64,000 nt of DNA, taken from Streptococcus constellatus (lineage in GTDB: Bacteria; Bacillota; Bacilli; Lactobacillales; Streptococcaceae). Below the pieces are notes generated by a model. The model was given only the letters and a program-made list of their open reading frames with translations. It did no database searches and was not told the DNA's origin. Positions 56,700 to 64,000 of this stretch are shown in pieces. The position numbers and the translations under genes are program-made. The first letter of the stretch is position 1. The number at the start of each line of letters is the position of its first letter. Location: assembly GCF_902167705.1 (NCBI RefSeq), contig NZ_CABHMZ010000011.1, positions 1 to 64,000 on the forward strand, read 5' to 3'.

Positions 56700-57404
56700 C
56701 TAATTTTTACTTACTGCTGCAACAAAGCGCTCTGTGATTTCTTTGGGACGCGTAATGGCACCACCCACTACAATTCCTCTAACACCTAGGTCATGAATGG
56801 TTTTGGCTTCACTTGGATAATGGATTTTTCCTTCCGCGATGACATCCAAGCCTGCATCACATAAATTTTTTACTAAGTCAAAATCCGGTCCCTCACATTG
56901 CAAACTATAAGAGGTATATCCTGACAATGTTGTACCTACAAAATCCACACCTGCTTCTGCTGCAGCCACTCCCTCTTCAAAGGTGCTCACATCTGCCATG
57001 AGCAATTGATGAGGATATTTTTCCTTCACTTGCTTAATGAAATCCGCAATCTTTAAACCGTCAAAACGTTCCCGCTTTGTACAATCAAAAGCAATTACTT
57101 CAATATCCAGAGCTGCTAGTTCATCAATTTCTAGCATCGTTGCGGTAATAAATGGCTCTTGAGGTGGATAATCTCGCTTGATAATGCCGATGATCGGCAG
57201 CGAAGTAACCTCTTTAATTTCCTTAATATCCCGAACACTATTAGCTCGAATGCCAACAGCTCCTCCTTGTTCAGCCGCTTTTACCAAAAGGGGAATAACC
57301 CCACCTGCTTCAGTATATAGCGGTTCGTGTGGCAAGGCTTGACAGGAAACAATGATGCCATCTTTTATTTTGGCAATCAGCTCGTCTTTTGTCATTTGTG
57401 CCAT
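56700..57404 (-). CDS. nanE: N-acetylmannosamine-6-phosphate 2-epimerase
   Basis: 234 residues, TIM-barrel NanE. Motifs: [13 protein letters not shown] near the N-terminus, GAVGIRANS (phosphate side), [11 protein letters not shown] with catalytic Lys, and [11 protein letters not shown] at the end. It converts ManNAc-6-P to GlcNAc-6-P for glycolysis. It is first in the operon, 55 bp below the promoter with two cre sites. Confidence 0.95.
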   Translation of the reverse strand: MAQMTKDELIAKIKDGIIVSCQALPHEPLYTEAGGVIPLLVKAAEQGGAVGIRANSVRDIKEIKEVTSLPIIGIIKRDYPPQEPFITATMLEIDELAALDIEVIAFDCTKRERFDGLKIADFIKQVKEKYPHQLLMADVSTFEEGVAAAEAGVDFVGTTLSGYTSYSLQCEGPDFDLVKNLCDAGLDVIAEGKIHYPSEAKTIHDLGVRGIVVGGAITRPKEITERFVAAVSKN

Positions 57405-57440
57405 AAACAGCCTTCTCCTTTGCTATTGTAGATCGATTTT

Positions 57441-57495
57441 TAAAGCGCTTTCAATCTCACGATGTTATTATAACCATTTTTTAAAGCGCTTTCAA
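57441..57495 (-). promoter_or_regulatory. nanE operon promoter with two cre sites
   Basis: -35 TTGAAA (57490-57495) and -10 TATAAT (57467-57472), 17-bp spacer. TGAAAGCGCTTTA occurs twice, at 57441-57453 and 57482-57494, 41 bp apart; it differs from the ideal CcpA site TGAAAGCGCTTTCA by one base. One overlaps the -35, the other lies beyond the start site. Confidence 0.85.
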
Positions 57496-57550
57496 CAATA
57501 TCTGAGATTTTGGTTCTAATTTCTGATAACACTCACTTTTCTCTTAAATC

Positions 57551-57567
57551 TTGAAAGTAGTTTCAGA
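57551..57567. promoter_or_regulatory. GAAACTAGTTTC-type dyad, variant copy
   Basis: TTGAAAGTAGTTTCAGA matches the palindrome at 60375-60390 in 14 of 16 positions. It lies upstream of the AraC-type fragment. Confidence 0.4.
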
Positions 57568-57802
57568 GAGATAATCATTTTAACATGATACTATAATTTA
57601 TCGCACATTGCCTCTGAGGCATGCAAAAGACTGCATCTCTGCGAGTGCTATCTACCATATCGTCACAAGCTTTCCCCCAAGAATTTTCCAGAATGGAGAC
57701 CCTATAATAGAATTCGCAAGGGGGAATGCTTTTTCAGGAGTATCAGCCAGAGTCGCTTTTGAATAAAAGTTTAAAATTTTCTCAGTGCTGGTGTTCTTTT
57801 CA

Positions 57803-57943
57803 ATATTGTCCTGGCGTCCGTCTAAACATTTTCTCCTATCTACACGTATGCCAATTTACGAAGTGGCACAAAGCATTGAATTTTTAAACAAAACTTACTT
57901 TTATAACAAATATCGCACCTACTTTAGGCATTCCCAAAAATGA
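57803..57943 (+). pseudogene. Fragment of an AraC-family regulator (C-terminal HTH)
   Basis: In frame, HFLLSTRMPIYEVAQSIEF followed by NKTYFYNKYRTYF matches the second helix-turn-helix of AraC regulators; TGA at 57941-57943 ends it. No full gene can be assembled from the 250 bp upstream, which has stops in all frames although short stretches (such as AIYHIV near 57655) look formerly coding. The rest of 57500-57800 holds no recognisable gene. Confidence 0.65.
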
Positions 57944-57947
57944 ACAT

Positions 57948-57983
57948 AAATAAGCTACCGAAAATTTCATCGGTAGCTTATTT
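57948..57983. terminator. Strong bidirectional terminator
   Basis: Perfect 14-bp arms AAATAAGCTACCGA and TCGGTAGCTTATTT, with an 8-nt loop. Confidence 0.9.
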
Positions 57984-58000
57984 TTATGACAAATCAGTGC

Positions 58001-59151
58001 TTAAAACAATTCTTTGTAAAGAGCAATCGTTTCTTCTAGGGTCGGCATAAATGGATTTCCTGGTGCACAAGCATCAATGAGTGCATTTTTAGAAAGGTAT
58101 TCGAAGTCAAATTCCTCTTCTTTAATGTCCAGTTCTGTCAATTTTTTCGGAATGCCCACAGTTGCTGATAATTTTTCAATTTCAGAAATGGCATAATCAG
58201 CGCATTCTTTATCACTTTTACCTTCCGTATGCAAACCAAGAGCTTTCGCAACATTTCGGAATGCTTCTGGCACACGTTTCGCATTTTCACGCTCTACGAC
58301 TGGTAAAAGCATGGCGTAACAAACACCGTGAGGAAGATTGTAAACTGCTCCAAGTTGATGAGCCATAGAGTGTACATAACCTAGCCCAGCATTATTAAAA
58401 GCCATCCCACCTAGGAAAATCGCATTAACCATCGCTTCGCGCGCTTCAATGTCATGACCATTTTCAACAGCACGTGGTAAAAATTCTTTAATTAACTCAA
58501 TTGCACCAATAGACAATTTTTTCGTCACATTATACGCACCTGGGTTACCAAAGCTTCAACCGCATGTGTAAGGGCATCCATACCCGTTGCAGCCGTCAAA
58601 GCTTTTGGTTTAGAAATCATCAATTCCGGATCATTTACTGACAGGAGTGCAAGGCTATTCTTATCAACCATAACCATTTTCACTTTACGCTCTTCGTCAG
58701 TAATAACATAGTTAATCGTGATTTCAGCTGATGTTCCTGCTGTCGTATTGATTGCTACAACTGGCAAGCCTTTTTCCTTTGATTTGTGAACGCCTTCGTA
58801 ATCTTGCGGACGCCCGCCATTCGTTGCAAGAATTGAAATACTACTAGCAGCATCTTGCGGCGAACCACCACCAAGTGAAATAATAAAATCACAATTATTA
58901 TCTTACAAAACAGCTAAACCGTCTTCAACATTTTTAACAGTTGGATTTGGCTCAACATCACTAAAAACGACATAATCAATGCCTTCCCTATCAAGCGGTT
59001 CAGTTACTTTAGGTAAGATGTCACTACTTGCAATATAATGGTCCGTCACTAAGAGAGCTTTCTTGTACCCCAACTCTTTGATATGACCACCTATTTCATT
59101 AATCACACCACAACCAATAAGATTAACTGATGGAACATAAAATACTGACAT
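58001..59151 (-). pseudogene. Iron-containing alcohol dehydrogenase, two lesions
   Basis: The gene would encode about 383 residues of the group III (FucO/lactaldehyde reductase-like) family. From ATG 59151 it starts MSVFYVPSVNLIGCGVINEIG. An in-frame TAA lies at 58903-58905 (after DGLAVL) and the frame continues [16 protein letters not shown], the NAD loop. Near 58543 one base is missing in what should read [11 protein letters not shown], shifting the frame; the end continues with HSMAHQLGAVYNLPHG, the iron-binding His motif. Otherwise it is well conserved, so the damage is recent. A possible cre-like site (59191-59204) lies upstream. Confidence 0.9.
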
Positions 59152-59190
59152 TGTACTTCCTCCTTATTTTTTATAAAGATTATCTGTTTT

Positions 59191-59204
59191 AGAAACCGTT
59201 TACA
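59191..59204 (-). promoter_or_regulatory. cre-like site before the broken dehydrogenase
   Basis: TGTAAACGGTTTCT on the minus strand fits the CcpA consensus with one mismatch and lies just downstream of a TATAAT. Confidence 0.5.
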
Positions 59205-59251
59205 CAATTATATTATAACATTCATAAAGCCTTTTGCAACATCAAGTTCTA

Positions 59252-60247
59252 CTATTCTTTCATCATACCTACCAAGGAATCATTTTCAATATTTGTACCA
59301 CAGAGCCAGTTAAAGACACGGTCATTGACATAAACATTCATGGCTTCATGTTCATATTCTGGCATGAGATGATATTCTTTCTCACCTGCTAAATGATTAA
59401 AAATAGCAAACTGGGTAATTGGATAGCAGACATCATCTGCCAGCCCAATAATCATTTGTACAGGACAGTGAATTCTATGGGCTAGATTTTTCACATCAAT
59501 ATAAGATAAGGTACGAATAATCTGCTCTTCTGTTTCATGGAAAGGATCGTGAAATTTAAAATATCGAAAAAGCTCATCATAAGCCTCACTGGTATTGCCT
59601 ATTTCCAATACTCGTCTAAAGTCAGATAAAAACGGATAAATAGCTACTACCTGCTGAATGCGCGGATTGAGAGCTGCTGCTACTAAGGCTAAGGCTCCTC
59701 CTTGAGAGGCTCCAAAACTAGATAATTGATTCTCATCCACAAGATCCATTCCTGCCACTATTTCAATCAAGCTATATACATCCAGATAGACATCTTTATA
59801 AAAGAGACGCTCTGGCCCGTCAACAGCTCCGCGGATAATCTGCCCTTTTACCGTATTCCCTCGTACAGCATCTCCACCGTCAACGGAATAACCGGATTGA
59901 CCACGCACATCCATAGAGACAACACCATAGCCAGCGGTCGTATAAGCCAACATATCTGCCCAGTCCCAACTACGACCCATATAGCCATGAAAATGAAAAA
60001 TCACTGGCACTTTTTCTTCCGTTTGAGGGACTACAAATTTTGCATAAACTTGACCTTTGTTTGTCCCTTTAAAGAGAATCTCATAACAAGTGACCTTAGG
60101 AATATTGAAGTTTTTTTCAAGCAGCTGATACTCCTTGGAAAGTGGAAGCTCTGCTATGTTTTTATCCCAAAAAGCATCAAAATCATCTGGAGCTTTATCT
60201 CTCCCTTGATAAGTTTTGGCTTCCTCTAACAAACTCGGATTTCTCAT
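59252..60247 (-). CDS. Acetyl xylan esterase / cephalosporin-C deacetylase family protein
   Basis: 331 residues, alpha/beta hydrolase. The nucleophile Ser is in GASQGGALAL (about 188), the acid Asp in MIIGLADDVCYP and the His in EYEHEAMN near 308. The oxyanion region follows VIFHFHGYMGRSWDW. No signal peptide, so cytoplasmic. It would remove acetyl groups from sugars; near the sialic acid genes a role on O-acetylated sugars is possible but not shown. The promoter region carries CTAGTTTC dyads. Confidence 0.9.
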   Translation of the reverse strand: MRNPSLLEEAKTYQGRDKAPDDFDAFWDKNIAELPLSKEYQLLEKNFNIPKVTCYEILFKGTNKGQVYAKFVVPQTEEKVPVIFHFHGYMGRSWDWADMLAYTTAGYGVVSMDVRGQSGYSVDGGDAVRGNTVKGQIIRGAVDGPERLFYKDVYLDVYSLIEIVAGMDLVDENQLSSFGASQGGALALVAAALNPRIQQVVAIYPFLSDFRRVLEIGNTSEAYDELFRYFKFHDPFHETEEQIIRTLSYIDVKNLAHRIHCPVQMIIGLADDVCYPITQFAIFNHLAGEKEYHLMPEYEHEAMNVYVNDRVFNWLCGTNIENDSLVGMMKE

Positions 60248-60336
60248 CTTTTTATCCTCCTTACCGTATTTTAGAAAACCTTTTCAAAAGAATCATATCA
60301 CAGCCTCCAGCCGTTTTCAATCATTTAATATATTAA

Positions 60337-60390
60337 GAATCTAGTTTCATTTTTTATAGAATTCTACCTTTCTTTTGAAACTAGTTTCAA
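60337..60390 (-). promoter_or_regulatory. Two GAAACTAGTTTC-type operators upstream of the esterase gene
   Basis: TTGAAACTAGTTTCAA (60375-60390) is a perfect 16-bp palindrome; GAATCTAGTTTCAT (60337-60350) is a second copy. A candidate -10 TATAAA lies between them, so binding would block transcription. Confidence 0.6.
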
Positions 60391-60415
60391 GAAAACGATG
60401 CCTAAGACATCGCAA

Positions 60416-61087
60416 TCATTCACTCTCTTTCAAAGTTTGCAGTATTGAGAAAATCTCAACCATATCTTTTGCTACCATGTCAGCTCGACTTTGATCAACA
60501 GGCAGCCGCTTTTCTTCATAAGCAATAACCTTTAACCCTGCACTCTTAGCAGCAGCGATACCATAGAAAGAATCCTCAATAGCCACTGCATTTTCTGCAT
60601 CTATGTCCAAATTTTCTAAAACAGCCTGATAAATCGCTGGATTCGGCTTACTTTCTACGAAGTCTTCACCACTGATAATCACATCAAAATAGTCATCAAT
60701 TCCACAAGAAGCCAGAACTTCTATAATATGCTGATATCTAGAAGACGACGCAAGTGCTACTTTTATATGGTTTTTCCTAGCATATAAGAGAATCTGCACG
60801 ATGTCTTTCCGAAAAAGTTCTTGATAATTTATTTCTTGGTATTTTTCTGCTGCAAACTTTTCTAGCTGGTGACCGATTGTTTCCAAAGATAAACTTGTCT
60901 GGCTGAGCTGCTTAATAGAACGATAAAGCGAAGTATAAGATTTTCCAACTAAAACCGAAAGCTCTTGCTGAGACAACTCATTTGGACGTAAACTAAGCAA
61001 ACGCACAAATTCTTGTTGTAATTGAAAATCCAGATATTCCGTATCCACAATGACACCGTCCATATCAAACACTAACAATTGAAGCAT
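60416..61087 (-). CDS. HAD-superfamily phosphatase / beta-phosphoglucomutase-like
   Basis: 223 residues. Motif I is FDMDGVIVDTE (Asp 8 and Asp 10), the cap is helical (C1), ASSSRYQH is motif II, KPNP motif III and EDSFYGIAAAKSAG motif IV. DMDGVIVDT with a following catalytic Asp resembles beta-PGM and sugar phosphatases. Substrate not known. A copy of the CTAGTTT dyad lies just before its ribosome site. Confidence 0.88.
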   Translation of the reverse strand: MLQLLVFDMDGVIVDTEYLDFQLQQEFVRLLSLRPNELSQQELSVLVGKSYTSLYRSIKQLSQTSLSLETIGHQLEKFAAEKYQEINYQELFRKDIVQILLYARKNHIKVALASSSRYQHIIEVLASCGIDDYFDVIISGEDFVESKPNPAIYQAVLENLDIDAENAVAIEDSFYGIAAAKSAGLKVIAYEEKRLPVDQSRADMVAKDMVEIFSILQTLKESE

Positions 61088-61105
61088 GACCGCCCTCCTT
61101 TTTTC

Positions 61106-61120
61106 ACAACTAGTTTACAG
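61106..61120 (-). promoter_or_regulatory. GAAACTAGTTTC-type dyad, copy before the HAD gene
   Basis: ACAACTAGTTTACAG keeps the core AACTAGTTT of the palindrome at 60375-60390, 19 bp upstream of the ATG. Confidence 0.4.
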
Positions 61121-61169
61121 GAAAACGCATACAATAGCAAGCAAAAGAAGAGCCTCCTGCAAATAGAAA

Positions 61170-61195
61170 AATCTCCCTACAAAAGCAGGGAGATT
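61170..61195 (-). terminator. Terminator of adhE
   Basis: AATCTCCCT and AGGGAGATT arms followed by TTT on the minus strand. Confidence 0.88.
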
Positions 61196-61282
61196 GTGAC
61201 TGATAAACTGATTTATGTTTCAAAATTTGAATACATTATCTGTACAATGACAAACGATTCAAATCAGAACAAATTTTACTGT

Positions 61283-63934
61283 CTATTTACGACGTCCTGG
61301 ACGTTCTGCATAGCCATAGTAGGCGTCAGCCATGATTTCTTCCATGTCAGCTACCATTGGCAAGCGTGGATTAGCTGGTGAACATTGATCTTCATAAGCC
61401 AGAAGAGCAATTTCATGCAGGCTATCTTTCCAAACTTTTTCATCAATTCCTTGATCTTTGAAGTTCATCTTGATACCGACTGCTACACCAAGGTCATAAA
61501 CAGCTTTTGCATAAGCTTCAACAGCTTCTTCTGGAGTTGAGCATGGCAAACCAAGCATACGAGCAATGTCTTGGAATTTTTCATCCGCTTTCCAGTAGTT
61601 GTACTTAGGCCATGTTGTCGTCTTAGATGGACGAGTTCCGTTATAACGGATAACATATGGAAGCAAGATAGCATTGGTACGTCCGTGAATTGTATGGTGA
61701 ACACCACCAATCTTGTGGGCCATTGAGTGGCTCATTCCAAGGAAGGCATTGGCAAATGCCATACCAGCCATTGTAGAAGCATTGTGCATCTTTTCACGAG
61801 CTTCTGGGTCAGCTGTTTTTACAGATTTTTCCAAGTATTTGAAGACCAGCTTGATAGTTTGAAGGGCAATACCGTCCGTATAGTCGTTGGCAAAGTTAGA
61901 AGTATACGCTTCTGTAGCGTGAGTCAGAACGTCCATACCTGTATCTGCTGCGATAAATGCTGGAACAGACTCTACCAAAGCTGGGTCAACAATCGCAATA
62001 GTTGGTGTCAAAGCATAGTCAGCAAGTGGGTATTTACGGTTATTTGCCTTATCAGAGATAACAGCAAATGGTGTTACTTCTGAACCTGTACCAGATGTTG
62101 TTGGGATACCAATGTACTTCGCTTTCTTACCAAGTGATGGGAATTTGAAGGCACGTTTACGGATATCCATGAATTTTTGAACAAGATCGCTGAAGTCAAC
62201 TTCTGGTTGTTCGTAGAACATCCACATTCCTTTAGCAGCATCCATTGGGGAACCACCACCAAGTGCAATGATGGTATCTGGTTCAAATTCACGCATTGCT
62301 TCAGTACCGCGACGTACTGTTGTGATGTCTGGATCTGGTTCAACATCTGAGAAGACTTGAATCGTCACTTTATTTGCACGGAGATTCAATTGATCAATCA
62401 CACGTTGTACAAAGCCAAGTTTTTCGATAGCTTTATCGGTAACAATCATAACACGTTCAATGCCTTCGCAAGTTTGAAGGTATTGGATTGAGTTACGTTC
62501 GAAGTAGATTTTTGAAGGAACTTTAAACCATTGCATATTATTTCTACGTTTCCCTACTTTCTTGATGTTGAGAAGGTTGATAGCGGATACGTTATCACCA
62601 ACTGAGTTACGTCCGTATGAACCACATCCAAGTGTTAATGACGGAATGAAGGCATTATATACATCACCGATACCACCGAAAGTAGATGGAGAGTTCCAGA
62701 TGATACGCATTGCTTTTATTTCCGTACCGAAACGTTTTGCAAGAGCTTCGTCTTTTGTATGGATAGCAGCTGAGTGACCAAGACCGTTGAATTCAACCAT
62801 TTGACGAGATTTTTTAAGCCCGTCTTCAGTGTCTTCAGCTTTCAAGACTGCAATAACTGGTGATAATTTTTCACGAGTCAAAGGTTCTTTTTCGCCAACT
62901 TCTTTACATTCTGCTGCAAGAATGTTGGTATCTTCTGGAACAGTGAATCCAGCTTGTTCTGCAATCCAAACAGCTGATTTACCAACGATATTTGGATTTA
63001 ACTTAGCACCAGCACAGTTTTTACTGTTTGCTTTCGCACCAAAGCAGAATTCTTCCAGAAGTGCTTTTTCTTTTTTGTTTACAAAATAAGTATGATAGGA
63101 CTTGAATTCTTCTACAAATTCGTCATAGACTTCCTTGTCAATAATAACAGCTTGTTCAGACGCACAGACCATCCCGTTATCAAATGATTTAGACATAACG
63201 ATGTCATGTGCTGCTTGACGAAGATCAGCAGATTTTTCTACATAAGCTGGTACATTTCCAGCACCTACCCCAAGAGCTGGTTTTCCACATGAATAAGCAG
63301 CTTTTACCATGGCGTTCCCACCAGTAGCAAGGATCGTCGCAATGCCATCGTGATTCATGAGAGCACTGGTTGCTTCCATAGATGGTTGAGTAATCCATTG
63401 CACACAGTTTTCAGGCGCTCCTGCTGCAATCGCTGCATCGCGTACGATTTGTGCTGCATGAGCTGAAGATTCCTGTGCAGATGGGTGGAAAGCAAAGACG
63501 ATAGGATTGCGAGTCTTCAAAGAGATCAAAGCTTTAAAAATTGCTGTTGCAGCTGGGTTAGTTGTTGGAGTGATTCCGCAGATAACTCCGACAGGCTCTG
63601 CAATTTTAGTCAAACCTGTAATTGGATCATCTTCAATAACCCCAACAGTTTTGACACCCCGCATATTATTAACAACGTGCTCACAGGCAAAGAGGTTCTT
63701 CGTTGCCTTATCTTCAAAGACACCGCGACCTGTTTCTTCAACTGCATGTTTCGCAAGGATTCCGTGCGCATCAAGAGCAGCAACTGAAGCTTTTGCAACA
63801 ATGTAGTCTACTTGTTCTTGATTTAATTTTCTCATTTCTTCTAGAGCGACTAGCCCTTTTTGAACGAGTTCGTCAACATGCTTTTCAGCAGCTAACTTTT
63901 TTTCTTCGGGAGTTAATGTTTTTTTATCAGCCAT
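61283..63934 (-). CDS. adhE: Bifunctional acetaldehyde-CoA/alcohol dehydrogenase AdhE
   Basis: 883 residues from ATG 63934 (GGAGG 5 nt upstream; the ATG at 63946 is less well placed). The N-terminal half (about 1-450) is a CoA-acylating aldehyde dehydrogenase with catalytic Cys in NGMVCASEQAVI (about 245). The C-terminal half (about 450-870) is an iron-dependent alcohol dehydrogenase with GGGSPMDAAKGMW and the His motif HSMAHKIGGVHHTIHG. It makes ethanol from acetyl-CoA and recycles NADH, assembling into spirosomes. The upstream region has a Rex-type operator, consistent with redox control. Confidence 0.96.
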   Translation of the reverse strand: MADKKTLTPEEKKLAAEKHVDELVQKGLVALEEMRKLNQEQVDYIVAKASVAALDAHGILAKHAVEETGRGVFEDKATKNLFACEHVVNNMRGVKTVGVIEDDPITGLTKIAEPVGVICGITPTTNPAATAIFKALISLKTRNPIVFAFHPSAQESSAHAAQIVRDAAIAAGAPENCVQWITQPSMEATSALMNHDGIATILATGGNAMVKAAYSCGKPALGVGAGNVPAYVEKSADLRQAAHDIVMSKSFDNGMVCASEQAVIIDKEVYDEFVEEFKSYHTYFVNKKEKALLEEFCFGAKANSKNCAGAKLNPNIVGKSAVWIAEQAGFTVPEDTNILAAECKEVGEKEPLTREKLSPVIAVLKAEDTEDGLKKSRQMVEFNGLGHSAAIHTKDEALAKRFGTEIKAMRIIWNSPSTFGGIGDVYNAFIPSLTLGCGSYGRNSVGDNVSAINLLNIKKVGKRRNNMQWFKVPSKIYFERNSIQYLQTCEGIERVMIVTDKAIEKLGFVQRVIDQLNLRANKVTIQVFSDVEPDPDITTVRRGTEAMREFEPDTIIALGGGSPMDAAKGMWMFYEQPEVDFSDLVQKFMDIRKRAFKFPSLGKKAKYIGIPTTSGTGSEVTPFAVISDKANNRKYPLADYALTPTIAIVDPALVESVPAFIAADTGMDVLTHATEAYTSNFANDYTDGIALQTIKLVFKYLEKSVKTADPEAREKMHNASTMAGMAFANAFLGMSHSMAHKIGGVHHTIHGRTNAILLPYVIRYNGTRPSKTTTWPKYNYWKADEKFQDIARMLGLPCSTPEEAVEAYAKAVYDLGVAVGIKMNFKDQGIDEKVWKDSLHEIALLAYEDQCSPANPRLPMVADMEEIMADAYYGYAERPGRRK

Positions 63935-63971
63935 GTGTTCCTCCAATGGTTCTTAGGATTTTACAAACCCT

Positions 63972-63989
63972 TTGTTAATTTTTTCACAA
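63972..63989 (-). promoter_or_regulatory. Rex-type operator upstream of adhE
   Basis: TTGTGAAAAAATTAACAA (minus strand) matches TTGTGA-N6-TCACAA with one mismatch. It follows -10 TATAAT (63994-63999), so Rex would block transcription when NADH is low. Confidence 0.75.
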
Positions 63990-63993
63990 TATT

Positions 63994-63999
63994 ATTATA
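63994..63999 (-). promoter_or_regulatory. adhE -10 element
   Basis: TATAAT on the minus strand; the -35 lies beyond the window end. Confidence 0.7.
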
Positions 64000-64000
64000 C

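Overview
The window reads as chromosomal DNA of a low-GC Gram-positive coccus of the genus Streptococcus, most likely from the viridans groups. The basis is AdcRCBA with a ZinT-fused AdcA, the CopY-CopA-CopZ operon, ctsR-clpC, SecE/L33/NusG next to a class A penicillin-binding protein, and short palindromic intergenic elements typical of the genus. I cannot resolve the species from sequence alone. Most genes lie on the minus strand.

Layout. 1-3.2 kb: tail of an IS30-type transposase, then two paralogous zinc alcohol dehydrogenases around a MerR regulator and a carboxymuconolactone decarboxylase-like protein. Both dehydrogenase promoters have a 19-bp spacer carrying almost the same palindrome. 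3.4-7.6 kb (+): XpaC/TelA pair, hslO, dusB. 7.6-11 kb: GNAT, clpC, ctsR with a CtsR box. 11.3-15.2 kb: small membrane protein, tsf, rpsB, tRNA-Cys, nusG, secE, rpmG. 15.3-18.5 kb: pbp2A and a pseudouridine synthase. 18.5-25.1 kb: copper efflux (copYAZ) and zinc uptake (adcRCBA), each with recognisable operators. 25.2-33.4 kb: unknown membrane protein, a very large LPXTG surface protein with eleven pilin-type repeats whose signal peptide is cut off by an in-frame stop codon, and a divergent TetR regulator. 33.7-40.5 kb: UbiB/AarF-like protein, phasin-like protein, remnant of a deleted Nramp transporter, MarR/DUF1304 pair, MATE and HAD genes, thrC. 40.7-49.3 kb: complete nine-gene V-type ATPase operon; its proteolipid keeps the residues that bind Na+ in the Enterococcus hirae enzyme. 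49.5-57.4 kb: sialic acid uptake and catabolism operon (nanE, ABC transporter, YhcH, YesL, nanA, nanK) with a facing RpiR regulator and tandem CcpA-type cre sites. 57.4-64 kb: AraC-type regulator fragment, a doubly broken iron alcohol dehydrogenase, an acetyl-xylan-esterase-like gene, a HAD phosphatase and adhE with a Rex-type operator.

Together the window combines housekeeping translation genes with metal homeostasis, aldehyde/redox stress response, host-glycan (sialic acid) use and surface adhesion. Decay is concentrated at the adhesin, the Nramp remnant and the 57.8-59.2 kb regulator/dehydrogenase block. I found no prophage, CRISPR array or clearly new defence system. The most unusual items are the interrupted adhesin, a probable nusG leader attenuator, and a shared GAAACTAGTTTC-type operator family near 57.5-61.1 kb.
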